A stretch of DNA of 64,000 nt from Streptomyces sp. ISL-98 (GCF_018614055.1 NZ_JAGGPB010000032.1:62001-126000); one strand, 5' to 3'; numbered from the stretch's first letter, positions 16,475 to 26,501 are shown. Notes: generated by a model not told the origin, from the letters alone. Made by a program: numbers and translations.

Positions 16475-19228
16475 TCACCTTCCGCGCAGTGCGGTGGCCA
16501 GCTGGGCTCGGGAGCGTACGTCCAGTTTCTGGTAGATACGGGTCAGTCTGGCCTCCACCGTTTTGACGCTGAGGAACAGCTTCGCCGCCGCCTCCTGGTT
16601 GCTCGCCCCCTCACCGACCAGCACCGCCAACCGCATCTCCGCCTCGGTGAGTACGGGCGCCCCCTCACGCCCGTAGCCGTTGTCCGGCCGGGCCGGAGCT
16701 TCGCAGGCCAGCTCCGCCCACGGCCTCGCGCCCGCCTGGGTGAACACTTCGGCAGCGCTCTGCAGAGCGGTGCGCGCGGGGGCCCGCCTGCGGCGGCGCC
16801 GTTCGACGCGGGCCAGGGCGAGCAGGGTCCGGCCGCGTTCCACGGGCAGTTCCAGTTCGGCGAAACGCGCCGAGGTGTCCTCCAGGAGACGGACCGCCGC
16901 GCCGGCGTCGCCACCGGCGGCCAGGCCCAGCGCGTACGCGCGGTCGAGGGCGGCGACCACCCCGGACCGGCCCAGACCGACCGCGACCTCACGGACACCG
17001 TCGATCAGCGCCGCCGCCTCGTCGGGCGCGTCCGCCGCCACCAGCGCCTCGGCCAGCTCTCCGTGCCAGCGCAGCACCGAAGGGTCGACGACCTGCTGGG
17101 CGGCCTCCGAATCGGCCACCCGGCGCAGGGTGGCGACCGCCTTCGTGGTTTCGCCCGTGACCAGTTCCACCAGCCCCAGCGCGTACAGGCTGCGGGACAG
17201 GAACACCTGGTCCTGTTCCTCCTCCGAGGCCTGCACTCCCCGCCGCGCGTAACCGGCGGCCCGGACGAAGCTGCCGCCCATGGCTTCGGCCATGGCCGCG
17301 ATGTACCACGCGGGCCCGGGTGACAGGCCCGCCTCGATCGTCAGCTCCACGGAGCGGCGCGCGTGGGCGAGCGCCGCGGCGCACCTGCCGCGGCGCAACT
17401 CGACCTCGGCGAGGCTCCGCAGGACTTCGAAGACGTCCTCGGCGGAACCGGTACGTTCCACCGCCGGCAGCAGCACGAGCAGTTGCGCCCTGGCGTCGGC
17501 GAGGCGGTCGTCGAAGAGCGCGTGGCGCACCGCCAGGTACTGCGGGGCGTTCCGCATCCCCAGCGGTACCTCGGGCGCGGGCAGAGCAAGCGCCTCGGCC
17601 AGGATCCCCTCGGCCGCCGGGTCGCCCAGGATGCGCCCCATCCGGGCGCGCACGGTCAGCGCCATCGCCTCGGCCACGTGATCGCCGCCCACGGCCGCCA
17701 GGGCGCCCGCTTCGGCCGCGGCGGCGCAGGAGCGTACGGGGTCCCCGTCGCACAGGTTGAGCTTCCACGCCACCCGCAGCTGGACCAACGCCAGCAGCGC
17801 GGGATCACCGGCGGCGTCGGCCATCGCGTGCGCGAAGGTCTCGTCGAGGTCGGCCAGCGCCTGCCCGGCGGAGTCGATCACGGCCAGCCGGGCGCGTACC
17901 CGGTCGGCCGGAGAGGAGTCACGGGCCAGGACCGCCCTGGCGGCGCGGCGGGCCAGATCGGCGCGTCCCGCGCAGCCGCCGTCCTCGGCGGCGTCGACCA
18001 GCCGGGCCAGCTCGGCGGCCGGCCGGTCCAGCGGGGTGCGTTCGGCGGCCAGCAGCCCTAGTTCGGCCGCCAGGGCGCGCTTGCCCCGGCGCCGGCAGGC
18101 CGCCGCCGCGTCGGCGACCTCGGTGGCCAGCTCCGCGTCGGGGGTGTCCACGGCCAGCGCCCGGTGGCGTACCGCCTCCACCGGATCGTCGACCGCGCCC
18201 GCCAGCGCGGCGTGGCCCGCGGCGCGATCCGTCCAGCCCGCATCCGCCGCCAGAACCGTGGGCAGCGCCCCGGCGGTGAAGGCCACCGCACCGTCCTCTT
18301 CGACGGTCACCAGGCCGGCCTCCTCGGCGGCGGCCAGCTCGGCCTCGGCCGCCGGTCTGCCGGCCCGGCGGAGCAGCGCCGTCGTCGGCCGGGCGGCGAG
18401 CGCCGCCAGCAGCAGAGTGCCGTGTACCGGGGCGGACGCCTCGGCCAGCAGCCGCCGGGCGACCTCGCGGGCCTGTCCCGACACCGGGAGCGTGTCGGCG
18501 TGGTGGACGGGCTCGCGCGCCTCGGCAAGCGACCGCCCGAGGGCCAGGGCCAGCCGGGGGTTGCCGCCGCTGGCCCGGTGGATCCGGCCCGCGAGCCGGG
18601 ACGGCAGGCTGTGCCGTACGAGCAGCTCGGCCACTTCGTCGGCGTCCAGCGGCGGCACCAGTACGGTCCGCGCGCCGGGTCCGCACAGGGCTTCCGCCAA
18701 CGGTGCGCCGCCCTGGACGCTTTCGGCCACGAGGATGCGGACCTGGGGAGGGGTGAGCCGCAGGGCGAAACGAAGCAGATCGACGCTTTCTCCGTCGAGC
18801 CATTGGGCGTTGTCCACGACCAGTAGCACCGGATCAACCGCGGCGAGTGCGCGCAGCACCTCCACGATCGCGAGCCGCAGTGCGATCCGGTCCCAGCCGT
18901 CGTCCGGAGCGTCGGTCTCACGCCGGAACATCGCGATCGCCAGCCGCTGAGGTCCGGACAGCGAGTCCAGGGCCGTGCGCGGCACCGAAGCGAGCAGAGC
19001 GGCGGCACAGGCCCCGGGTATCCATCGGTCGGCCTCTTCGGGGGTCAGCAGCAGTACGGAATCCCCGCGCGATTCGGCCAGCGCCGCGACAGCCGCCGCC
19101 ACCGCGCTCTTGCCGACGCCTGCCGTACCGGTGAGGACGGCCCGGCCGTCGGCGCCGAGCGCGCGGTCGAGGAGTGCGATGAGCTCACCGCGCCCGACGG
19201 GCGCGTCAGCGTTCGCCGTCGCCGCCAC
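16475..19228 (-). CDS. LAL-type LuxR-family ATP-binding transcriptional regulator
   Basis: 917 residues from a GTG start. An N-terminal NTPase has Walker A GTAGVGKS at 34-41 and a Walker B-like LLVVDNAQWLD near 140. A long Ala/Leu-rich helical repeat middle follows. The C-terminal LuxR helix-turn-helix contains LTEAEMRLAVL and KTVEARLTRIYQKL. Large LuxR (LAL) proteins are commonly pathway activators of polyketide clusters in Streptomyces. Its 3' end meets the synthase operon, so it is the obvious candidate regulator, though its target is not shown by sequence. Confidence 0.92.
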   Translation of the reverse strand: MAATANADAPVGRGELIALLDRALGADGRAVLTGTAGVGKSAVAAAVAALAESRGDSVLLLTPEEADRWIPGACAAALLASVPRTALDSLSGPQRLAIAMFRRETDAPDDGWDRIALRLAIVEVLRALAAVDPVLLVVDNAQWLDGESVDLLRFALRLTPPQVRILVAESVQGGAPLAEALCGPGARTVLVPPLDADEVAELLVRHSLPSRLAGRIHRASGGNPRLALALGRSLAEAREPVHHADTLPVSGQAREVARRLLAEASAPVHGTLLLAALAARPTTALLRRAGRPAAEAELAAAEEAGLVTVEEDGAVAFTAGALPTVLAADAGWTDRAAGHAALAGAVDDPVEAVRHRALAVDTPDAELATEVADAAAACRRRGKRALAAELGLLAAERTPLDRPAAELARLVDAAEDGGCAGRADLARRAARAVLARDSSPADRVRARLAVIDSAGQALADLDETFAHAMADAAGDPALLALVQLRVAWKLNLCDGDPVRSCAAAAEAGALAAVGGDHVAEAMALTVRARMGRILGDPAAEGILAEALALPAPEVPLGMRNAPQYLAVRHALFDDRLADARAQLLVLLPAVERTGSAEDVFEVLRSLAEVELRRGRCAAALAHARRSVELTIEAGLSPGPAWYIAAMAEAMGGSFVRAAGYARRGVQASEEEQDQVFLSRSLYALGLVELVTGETTKAVATLRRVADSEAAQQVVDPSVLRWHGELAEALVAADAPDEAAALIDGVREVAVGLGRSGVVAALDRAYALGLAAGGDAGAAVRLLEDTSARFAELELPVERGRTLLALARVERRRRRRAPARTALQSAAEVFTQAGARPWAELACEAPARPDNGYGREGAPVLTEAEMRLAVLVGEGASNQEAAAKLFLSVKTVEARLTRIYQKLDVRSRAQLATALRGR

Positions 19229-19351
19229 GCACAGCCACCAGCCTCTCGGTCCCCGTCCCTGTGCCTTTCCTGTGAGCGCGAGAATACGAGGTCGTTCGCG
19301 GAACAGGACAGGAGTGTGACGCAGGCGTCAGTCCTGGCGTGAAAAAGCCGT

Positions 19352-19386
19352 CGGACCTGCCGACGCGCAGGGCGTCGGCAGGTCCG
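19352..19386 (-). terminator. Rho-independent terminator of the subtilisin gene
   Basis: A perfect 15-bp stem (cggacctgccgacgc at 19352-19366, its complement at 19372-19386) with a 5-base loop. Read on the minus strand it follows the S8 peptidase stop by 40 bases and is followed by a run of five T residues (19342-19346). Confidence 0.88.
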
Positions 19387-19426
19387 TGGTGGTGCTTGGT
19401 CCGGACTTATCGCCTGGTCAGCGTGG

Positions 19427-21229
19427 TCAGAAGGTGAGACCCCAGGAGTCGATGAAGCCGGTGTCGGCGCTCGCCACGTCCTGCACCCGGAGCTTCCAGG
19501 TGCCGTTCGCGGCCAGGGCGGAGCCGTCGACGGTGTACGTGGTGATGATGTTGTCGGCGCTGTCGTTGGAGGAGCTCTGCAGGCGCTTGGTGGTGCCGTC
19601 GGGAGCGACCAGGTCGACGACGAGGTCACCGCGGTAGGGGTGCTTGATGTCGACGGCGACCTTGAGGGCGGCCGGGGCGTTGCCGGTCACACCGCTGACC
19701 GTGATCGACGACGTGACGGCGGCGCCGTTGTCGGGGATGGAGACGTCGGCCGTGTTCTGGAACGTGGGCCCGGTCGGCGTACCGCCGGTCACGGCCTGGA
19801 CCGTCTTGGCCGCGTCCGCGAGGCCGGCGCCGCAGCCACCGGTGCATGTACCGGCCAGCGGGCGGGCGTTGGCCTTGATGGCCGACTCGATCTCGGCCGG
19901 GGTCAGCGTGGTCTTCGCCGCCTTCATCAGCGCGGCGAGGCCGGCGACGTGCGGGGCGGCCATGCTGGTGCCCTGGTAGGGCTTGTAGTTCTCGGCCGAC
20001 GGGGTGGTGGTGCCGGTGTTCAGCGTCGAGAGGATGCCGTTCTCCGGCGTGGTGATCGTGCCGGGGGTGTCGGTCGCCCGGCGGGTCTCGCCACCGGGGG
20101 CGGCGATGTCGATGATGGTGCCGTAGTTCGAGTAGAACGCACGGTCACCGCTGCGGCTGCTCGCCGCGACGTTGATCACGTTGTTGCAGCTGGCCGGCGA
20201 GAAGCCGCTCGCGTTCGAGTTGCTGTTGCCCGCGGCCACCACGACGGTGGTGCCCCGGCCGACGGCCGCGTTGATCGCGTTCTGGTAGGTGCTGCCGCAG
20301 GCGCCCGAACCGCCGAGGCTCATGTTGATCACCTTGGCGGGCGTCGCGTTCGCCGGGACACCGGGGACCGAGCCGCCGGACGCCCAGGTGATGGCGTCCA
20401 CGATGTCGGAGGTGGCGCCGCCGCACTTGCCCAGCACACGTACCGGCTGGATCTTGGCGCCGTACGCGATACCGGCGACACCCTTCGCGTTGCCGGTCGC
20501 CGCGGCGATCGTGCCCGCGACGTGCGTGCCGTGCCAGGAGGAGTTGGACGCCGTGGAACCGGTGCCGCACTCGCCCGCAGCGCTCCAGTCGCCCTGGTCG
20601 GCCGCGTTGTTGTCGCGTCCGTTGCCGTCACGGGCGGCGGTGGAGCTGGTGATGAAGTCGTAGCCGGCCACGACGTTGGCGGCCAGGTCGGAGTGGGCCA
20701 CGTAGCCGGTGTCGATCACGGCCACGGTCACGCCGGTGCCGGTCGTGGTGGCCCAGGCGCCGGGGACGTTCATACCGGCCGTGGCCTCGAACAGGTCCCA
20801 CTGCTTGGCGTAGTCGGTGTCGTTCGGGTCCGCCATCGCGTAAGCCCTGGCGTCCGGCTCGACGTACGCCACATCCGGGTCCGCGCGGAACTGCGCCATC
20901 ACGTCGGCGGCATCGGCCGGCGCGAGCTTGCCGCCCAGGTCGACCAGCGCGGCGCCGGTCCCCAGCCGACGCTCGAACTCCACCGATTCGCCTGCTTTGC
21001 GGCCCTTTGCCTCGGCGTCGTCCGATGCCGCGTTGTTGGAACGCGCCTCGGAGGCCGACGATTTGTACCCGACGATCAGGTTCTCGATCGGTGCGGTGGG
21101 GGCCGGGGATGCTGCCGCAGCCGCCGGAGCGGCGGGCTGTGCAAGGGCGACGGAGGAGGTGGCGGCGGCCCCGAGCAGGGTGGCGGAGGCCGCTACGACG
21201 GATATGAGTCTTCGTCTGGAAGCGTGCAA
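19427..21229 (-). CDS. Secreted S8 (subtilisin-like) serine protease with C-terminal P-domain
   Basis: 600 residues from a TTG start at 21229, chosen because AAGGGAA precedes it and a signal peptide follows at once (HASRRRLISVVAASATLL...). A propeptide (I9-like inhibitor, about 45-130) precedes the catalytic domain with Asp in VAVIDTG, His in HGTHVAG and Ser in GTSMAAPHVAG. The last roughly 110 residues are a P/HomoB proprotein-convertase domain (DVSIPDNG to DSWGL). It should be exported, self-process and degrade extracellular protein. The upstream open frame (to 21367) is not typical coding sequence. Confidence 0.9.
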   Translation of the reverse strand: MHASRRRLISVVAASATLLGAAATSSVALAQPAAPAAAAASPAPTAPIENLIVGYKSSASEARSNNAASDDAEAKGRKAGESVEFERRLGTGAALVDLGGKLAPADAADVMAQFRADPDVAYVEPDARAYAMADPNDTDYAKQWDLFEATAGMNVPGAWATTTGTGVTVAVIDTGYVAHSDLAANVVAGYDFITSSTAARDGNGRDNNAADQGDWSAAGECGTGSTASNSSWHGTHVAGTIAAATGNAKGVAGIAYGAKIQPVRVLGKCGGATSDIVDAITWASGGSVPGVPANATPAKVINMSLGGSGACGSTYQNAINAAVGRGTTVVVAAGNSNSNASGFSPASCNNVINVAASSRSGDRAFYSNYGTIIDIAAPGGETRRATDTPGTITTPENGILSTLNTGTTTPSAENYKPYQGTSMAAPHVAGLAALMKAAKTTLTPAEIESAIKANARPLAGTCTGGCGAGLADAAKTVQAVTGGTPTGPTFQNTADVSIPDNGAAVTSSITVSGVTGNAPAALKVAVDIKHPYRGDLVVDLVAPDGTTKRLQSSSNDSADNIITTYTVDGSALAANGTWKLRVQDVASADTGFIDSWGLTF

Positions 21230-21790
21230 GGTGTTCCCTTTCGAGAGCCGGAACCGGGCAGGCCGGAGCGGCAGTTGGCGCACTTCGTGAGCGGAGCTGA
21301 GCAGGCGCTGCGACGCGGGGCCGATGGCTGATGTGAGGCGCCACCGGCCGCCGCACGCCTGAAGCACGCCCCGGCCGGGTCAGGGCAGGGGCAGAGGGGT
21401 GTTACCGGCTTCGACGGAATCGAAGATCGCCGGTGGACAGACAGTAGGGAAAGACGAGATGAAGCCGATACGGGGAAAACCCTTGTCCACGCCCCGCCGC
21501 TCTGCTCAAACCCCCCGGCCGCCCCCTCCGCGCAACCCCTGCACTACGCAACTACCGGCCCGGAACAGGCCGGTTCGGCGTCGAGGGCTGGTGTGGGCAG
21601 CGGAATCCGGCCCCGGGGTCAGACGTCGACGTCGGGTGACCCGCACCCTGGCTTGTCCATCGGACGCGCACAGGCGCCCAGGGCGGCCGAGGCCGGAGCC
21701 CCGCGCCAAGGTCCGTCCATCGGGCCCGGCCCGGCGAGGCCGACGCCAGGGCCCAGGCATGTCAGCTGCGCCCCGGCTGCCCGGACCAAG
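21230..21790. other. Non-coding gap upstream of the protease gene
   Basis: About 560 bases between the protease start and the terminator of the next gene. The part next to the protease should hold its promoter, but no clear -35/-10 pair was found. Frames here are broken or low in codon bias, so I see no gene. Confidence 0.5.
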
Positions 21791-21831
21791 GGGCCGCACG
21801 GCCCCCTGCCCGGCGGGGGGCCGTGCGGCCC
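21791..21831 (-). terminator. Strong hairpin terminator after the FprA-like gene
   Basis: A perfect 16-bp GC stem (gggccgcacggccccc at 21791-21806, complement at 21816-21831) with a 9-base loop, 91 bases past the stop of the minus-strand reductase. There is no T tract, which is usual for high-GC actinobacterial terminators. Confidence 0.78.
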
Positions 21832-21922
21832 AATGAAGCCACCTCGACCGTCAGCCGCACATAGCCCCGCCCGCGACCGGCCTCGTGGGGTCGCCCCCTC
21901 CGGTTGTCAGTCCCCCAGCCCC

Positions 21923-23296
21923 TCAGCCATCAGGCCCTCGACCCGCCGCCCGGTGCGCCGCGGCCAGCAGATCCGCCCACTCGTGGAGCTTCACCGGCCC
22001 CCGGCCCAGCGAGAGCCCCAGCGCCGCCTCTGCCGCCTCGATCGACTTCCAGTCCTTCCACTCGACCAGGCGCAGTCCCGACTCCCGCAGTACGGCCAGC
22101 GGGTCGTCCGGGAGCTGCCTGCGGGCGAGCTCGGGGGCGTCCGCCAGCAGTGAGGCCACCGTCTCCTTGGCGCAGGGGCGGTTCGTGCCGATGACGCCTG
22201 TCGGGCCCCGCTTGATCCAGCCCGCGACGTACTCCCCGGGCGACGGCGCCCCGTCGCGCAGGACGCGGCCCGCCGCGTTCGGCACCGTGCCGCGTGCCGG
22301 GTCGAAGGGGAGGCCGGGGAGCGGCCTGCCGCGGTAGCCGACCGACCTGAGCACCAGCTGAGCCTCGATGTCCTCGTACGTTCCCGTGCCGCTCACCCCA
22401 CCCGTACCGTCCGGCAGGGTCCGCTCGAACCGCACCCCGGCTGCCCGCCCGTCCTCCTCGAGCACCTCCACGGGCCGGAGGAAGAACCGCAGGTGGATGA
22501 CGCGTGAGCGCTGCTGCGCGGGGCTCGTCGCCCAGGCCCTCACCACCTCGACATTGCGCCGGTTCACAGCGGGCAGGGCCGCGGACACCGCAGGGTCCAC
22601 GTAAGCCGGATCGAGGGCGAGTTCGTCGGGCCGTACCACCACCGAGGCGTCCGGCAGCGCGCCGAGTTCCCGCAGCTCCTTGGTGGTGAACTTCGCCTGC
22701 GAAGGGCCGCGCCGGCCCACCATGTGCACATCGCGCAGCCGGCTGCCGGCCAGCACGTCGAGCGCGGGCTGCGGCACATCGGTGGGCAGCAGCTCGTTCG
22801 CGCCGCGCGCCAGGATGCGGGCCACGTCGACCGCCACATTGCCCACCCCGATGACAACGGCAGACCGGGCGGCCAGCGCGAAGCCGTTCGCGGCCGCGTC
22901 GGGATGCGCGCTGTACCAGGAGACGAAGGAGGTCGCGGAGAAGCTGCCCGGCAGTTCCTCGCCCGGAATGCCGAGCCTGCGGTCGGTCGCTGCCCCGACG
23001 CAGTACACCACCGCGTGGTAGAGCTCCAGGAGTCGCGCCGTGGTGAGCCCGGCCGAGCCCACCTCCGCGTTGCCGACGAAGGTGATCCGGTCGTGTTCGA
23101 GCACGGTGCGCAGATTGTTCTGCAGCGACTTGATCTTCTCGTGGTCCGGTGCGACGCCGTAGCGCACCAGTCCGTACGGACAGGGCAGCCGGTCGAGCAC
23201 GTGCACCCGTACGTCGGGCACCGTCTCCTGCTGCACCAGGGCCTGAGCGGCGTAGACCCCACTGGGGCCCGAGCCGATTACAGCGACGCGAAGCAC
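21923..23296 (-). CDS. FprA-like ferredoxin/adrenodoxin-type NADP+ reductase
   Basis: 457 residues from the GTG at 23296, which sits 8 bases after GGAAGGAG; a TTG seven codons earlier is possible but lacks that spacing. The N-terminal FAD site is VIGSGPSGVYAAQ, followed by CPYGLVRYGVAPDH, typical of adrenodoxin reductase/FprA. The NADP site is VIGVGNVAVDVAR, and the end has GWIKRGPTGVIGTN. Such proteins pass electrons from NADPH to ferredoxins, often for cytochrome P450s. No ferredoxin or P450 lies beside it here. Confidence 0.92.
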   Translation of the reverse strand: MLRVAVIGSGPSGVYAAQALVQQETVPDVRVHVLDRLPCPYGLVRYGVAPDHEKIKSLQNNLRTVLEHDRITFVGNAEVGSAGLTTARLLELYHAVVYCVGAATDRRLGIPGEELPGSFSATSFVSWYSAHPDAAANGFALAARSAVVIGVGNVAVDVARILARGANELLPTDVPQPALDVLAGSRLRDVHMVGRRGPSQAKFTTKELRELGALPDASVVVRPDELALDPAYVDPAVSAALPAVNRRNVEVVRAWATSPAQQRSRVIHLRFFLRPVEVLEEDGRAAGVRFERTLPDGTGGVSGTGTYEDIEAQLVLRSVGYRGRPLPGLPFDPARGTVPNAAGRVLRDGAPSPGEYVAGWIKRGPTGVIGTNRPCAKETVASLLADAPELARRQLPDDPLAVLRESGLRLVEWKDWKSIEAAEAALGLSLGRGPVKLHEWADLLAAAHRAAGRGPDG

Positions 23297-23529
23297 GGCG
23301 GGTGCTCCTTCCCGCAAGGTGACTCCAGCATGGCATTGGTGGGTGGCATAGCGGGAGATGCTCTGCGTGCGTGCCGTAGGGACCCCGGGCTGTCCGGGGT
23401 ACCTTTCCGATGTACTTGAAAGTAACTTTTAGGGGCTAATGACCATTATGGACCAGTCGCGGACCGGATCAAGGTTCCTGGCCGGGCGGCAGCGCCGTCC
23501 GGCGGGTCACCGCTGAGCGACGGGCCCTT

Positions 23530-24192
23530 TCACGCCATGTCGCGCATCCTGCCGATCTCGGCGGTCTGCTGGGCGAGCACGTCGGTCGCCATCTCCTCGA
23601 CCTGGACGTTGTTCCCCTGTGAGAGGACTTCGGTGGCCATGCCGACCGCCCCCTCGTGGTGAGTGATCATCAGCTTGAGGAAGAGCTGGTCGAATTCCTC
23701 GCCCTTCGCCTCGCGCAACTGCGCGAGCTGCTTCTCCGTGGCCATCCCGGGCATCGCGCCGTGGTCGTGGCCGCCCTTGCGCTTCTTGCCGCCGTTGTTG
23801 TCGAGCCAGCCCCGCATGGCGTCGATCTCCGGCCGCTGGGCTGCTGTGATCCGCTCGGCGAGCCGCTTCACCTTCGCCGACTCGGCCTGCTTCGGTGCGA
23901 GTTCCGTCATCACGAGCGCCTGCGCGTGATGCGTGATCATCATGTGCGCATACGAGAAGTCCGCACTGTTGGGCGTGTCGTCGGGGAGGGATTTCGCGGC
24001 TTCCTCGGCCGACATGGTCTTCGCGGGCTCGCCCGGCTTGCCCGGCGCCACCACCGAAGGCTCGCTGCCCGCCTTCGCCTCGGGGGCGTCCTCGTCCGCG
24101 GAACACGCGCCGAGCCCGGTCACGGCGAAGACGGCCGACGCCGCCACAAGTGCGAGTCTGCGGACGCGCGTTGGCTTTCGGCGGTTCAACAC
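23530..24192 (-). CDS. DUF305 lipoprotein
   Basis: 220 residues from GTG 24192 (or the adjacent TTG 24189), just after AGGAGG. A signal peptide ends in a lipobox (VTGLGAC), so it is an outer-membrane-face lipoprotein. The DUF305 four-helix fold shows two copies of the hallmark MMITHH/LMITHHEGAV, each with paired histidines, and a His-rich GGHDHG loop between them. This suggests metal binding, perhaps copper (inference). It is divergent from the LVIVD gene, and the two share a 177-base control region. Confidence 0.9.
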   Translation of the reverse strand: MLNRRKPTRVRRLALVAASAVFAVTGLGACSADEDAPEAKAGSEPSVVAPGKPGEPAKTMSAEEAAKSLPDDTPNSADFSYAHMMITHHAQALVMTELAPKQAESAKVKRLAERITAAQRPEIDAMRGWLDNNGGKKRKGGHDHGAMPGMATEKQLAQLREAKGEEFDQLFLKLMITHHEGAVGMATEVLSQGNNVQVEEMATDVLAQQTAEIGRMRDMA

Positions 24193-24334
24193 GGCGACCT
24201 CCTGAGGCAGATGGGCTGGTTGATGACAGTTCTTAGCACGCTCACGCACGCCACTGATCAAAAACTTTCATTACGTCTTAGTTGCCATCTGTTGAGATGT
24301 GCATGCAAACGACGATACTGCCGGGGTGTATGAA

Positions 24335-24352
24335 CCGTTCAACTACGAACGG
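24335..24352. promoter_or_regulatory. Inverted repeat in the DUF305/LVIVD divergent promoter
   Basis: CCGTTC, six bases, GAACGG: perfect 6-bp arms about 18 bases before the LVIVD start and inside the shared intergenic region. It could be an operator for both genes. The binding protein is unknown. Confidence 0.4.
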
Positions 24353-24369
24353 ATACAAGGGAGGACGCA

Positions 24370-25857
24370 GTGACCTCGTTGCACATCACCCGCGTGCGGC
24401 GCAGACATCTCGGCGTGGCGGCAGCCGCGGCCGGGCTCTTCGCTACGCTGCTGACGGCCGGACCCGCGGCCGCGATCCCCGACCCGGGAGACTCGCCCGC
24501 CAAAAAGCAGGGCGTCTCCACCGCACAGCAGGCCGAGGCCAAGGCCGCCATCGAGAGCGGCGAGATACCCGGCGTCGACGAGATAGCCCACAGCAAGAAC
24601 ATCGAGCACCTCGTGAACGTCCCCAAGGACGCGATCAAGGGCACCAACTCGGACCTGGCCTTCCAGGGCAAGTACGCCTTCTCCGGCAATTACGACGGCT
24701 TCCGGATCTTCGACATCAGCAACCCGAAGGCCCCCAGGACGGTCTCCCAGGTTCTGTGTCCCGGTGCCCAGAACGACATCTCCGTCTCCGGAAACCTGCT
24801 CTTCCTCTCCACGGACTCCTCGCGCAACGACAACTCCTGCGCCAGCACCTCGCAGCCCGCGACGGAGAAGTCCTCCTGGGAGGGCATGAAGATCTTCGAC
24901 ATCAGCGACAAGAGCAACCCGAAGTACGTCGCCGCTGTCGAGACCGCCTGCGGCTCGCACACGCACACCCTGGTGCCGGAGCGCCGTAACGTCTACGTCT
25001 ACGTCTCGTCGTACTCGCCCAGCGACAGCTTCCCCGACTGCAAGCCGCCGCACGACGGAATCTCCGTCATCAAGGTGCCGCGGAGTGCTCCGGAGAAGTC
25101 CGCGATCGTGGGCTTCCCCGTGCTCTTCCCGGACGGCGGAAACCCGGGCGCGCCCACCAACCCGGGCGTCTCCAAGACGACCGGCTGCCACGACATCACC
25201 GTGCTGCCCTCGAAGGACCTGGCCGCCGGTGCGTGCATGGGTGACGGCATCCTCTTCGACATCGAGGACCCGGAGGAGCCGAAGGTCATCGACCGCGTCC
25301 AGGACAACGTCAACTTCGCGTTCTGGCACTCGGCGACCTTCAACCAGAAGGCCAACAAGGTCGTCTTCACCGACGAGCTCGGCGGCGGCGTCGGCGCCAC
25401 CTGCAACGAAGCCACCGGCCCGAACCGCGGCGCCGACGGCATCTACGACATCACCGGCAAGGGCGACAGCCGCAAGCTGGTCTTCAGGAGCTACTTCAAG
25501 ATCGACCGCCACCAGGCGGACACCGAGAACTGCGTCGCCCACAACGGCTCGCTGATTCCGGTCAAGGGCAAGGACATCATGGTCCAGGCCTGGTACCAGG
25601 GCGGCGTGTCCGTCTGGGACTTCACCGACTCGTCCAAGCCCGAGGAGATCGCCTTCTTCGAGCGCGGTCCGGTCAGCGCGGACACCTCGGTGACCGCCGG
25701 TTCCTGGTCGGCGTACTACTACAACGGCTACATCTACTCGAACGACATGGCCAAGGGCTTCGACGTCCTGAAGCTCAACGACAAGCGCACGGACGGCGCC
25801 AAGAAGGTCCGGCTGCACGAGCTCAACGTGCAGACCCAGCCCGACTACCGCCGCTGA
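24370..25857 (+). CDS. Secreted LVIVD-repeat protein
   Basis: 495 residues from a GTG with GGGAGG upstream. A signal peptide (RRRHLGVAAAAAGLFATLL... ending AAA) is followed by a beta-propeller-like series of repeats such as GFRIFDISNPKAPR, MKIFDISDKSNPKY, ILFDIEDPEEPKV and VSVWDFTDSSKPEE. These are the LVIVD pattern. Several cysteine and histidine residues lie at repeat turns. The role is unknown; surface or extracellular binding is likely. Its 3' end overlaps the converging TetR gene by 13 bases. Confidence 0.88.
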   Translation: MTSLHITRVRRRHLGVAAAAAGLFATLLTAGPAAAIPDPGDSPAKKQGVSTAQQAEAKAAIESGEIPGVDEIAHSKNIEHLVNVPKDAIKGTNSDLAFQGKYAFSGNYDGFRIFDISNPKAPRTVSQVLCPGAQNDISVSGNLLFLSTDSSRNDNSCASTSQPATEKSSWEGMKIFDISDKSNPKYVAAVETACGSHTHTLVPERRNVYVYVSSYSPSDSFPDCKPPHDGISVIKVPRSAPEKSAIVGFPVLFPDGGNPGAPTNPGVSKTTGCHDITVLPSKDLAAGACMGDGILFDIEDPEEPKVIDRVQDNVNFAFWHSATFNQKANKVVFTDELGGGVGATCNEATGPNRGADGIYDITGKGDSRKLVFRSYFKIDRHQADTENCVAHNGSLIPVKGKDIMVQAWYQGGVSVWDFTDSSKPEEIAFFERGPVSADTSVTAGSWSAYYYNGYIYSNDMAKGFDVLKLNDKRTDGAKKVRLHELNVQTQPDYRR

Positions 25858-26486
25858 TCGACCCCGTACGCACGCGTGCCGCCGGGCGGATCCCCGTCCG
25901 GCGGCACGCCGAGCTCCCAGTCCAGCCCGTACCGCTGGAACAGCTCGGCCCGCAGACTCGTCAGCGGCATCGGCGCCCCCGGCAGCAGTACGGCGAACAC
26001 CGCGCCCATCAACAGGGCGCGCAGCAGCGGGTAATCGACGTCCACGTCCTGTGATCCGTACCGGACGACCGTGTTCCGCAGCAGCTCGGCGAGCCGCCGC
26101 TGCTCCGGGCACTGGACGAATCCCTCGGCCTGGAGAATGCCCGCCATGTGCGTGCGCATCAGCAGCGGGTGCTCGCTCGCCAGCCCCAGAATGGCGTCGA
26201 TGGCCCGGGCCAGCAGCTCGCGGCCGTCCTCGCTGCGCGGCTCCCGCTCCAGGGCCGATTCGAGCGTCCGGTGCATCAGCCGGTGGACGGCCGACTGCAG
26301 CAACTGCCGCTTGCCCGGGAAGTAGTACGAGACGAGACCACGCGCCGAACCGGCCCGGTCCGCGATGTCCCCGAGGGTCGCGGCCTCGTAACCGCGCTCG
26401 CCGACCAGCTCCACGGTCGCCTGCAACAGCCGCTCCCGGGAACGCCGACGCAACTCTTCATTGACCGATGCGCTGCGCGGGGACAT
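25845..26486 (-). CDS. TetR/AcrR-family regulator
   Basis: 213 residues. The N-terminal helix-turn-helix (RERLLQATVELVGERGYEAATLGDIADRAGSARGL...) is canonical, and the C-terminal ligand domain is variable. It starts at ATG 26486, with a candidate operator 16-34 bases upstream, so it probably represses itself. It converges on the LVIVD gene with a 13-base overlap. Targets are not evident. Confidence 0.88.
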   Translation of the reverse strand: MSPRSASVNEELRRRSRERLLQATVELVGERGYEAATLGDIADRAGSARGLVSYYFPGKRQLLQSAVHRLMHRTLESALEREPRSEDGRELLARAIDAILGLASEHPLLMRTHMAGILQAEGFVQCPEQRRLAELLRNTVVRYGSQDVDVDYPLLRALLMGAVFAVLLPGAPMPLTSLRAELFQRYGLDWELGVPPDGDPPGGTRAYGVDQRR

Positions 26487-26501
26487 GCTGTAACTCCTGC
26501 G

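Noticed and set aside
21399..21836. 145-residue open frame in the gap after the protease gene
   Set aside because: Pro/Arg-rich with no ribosome site, and it runs into the 16-bp terminator hairpin.
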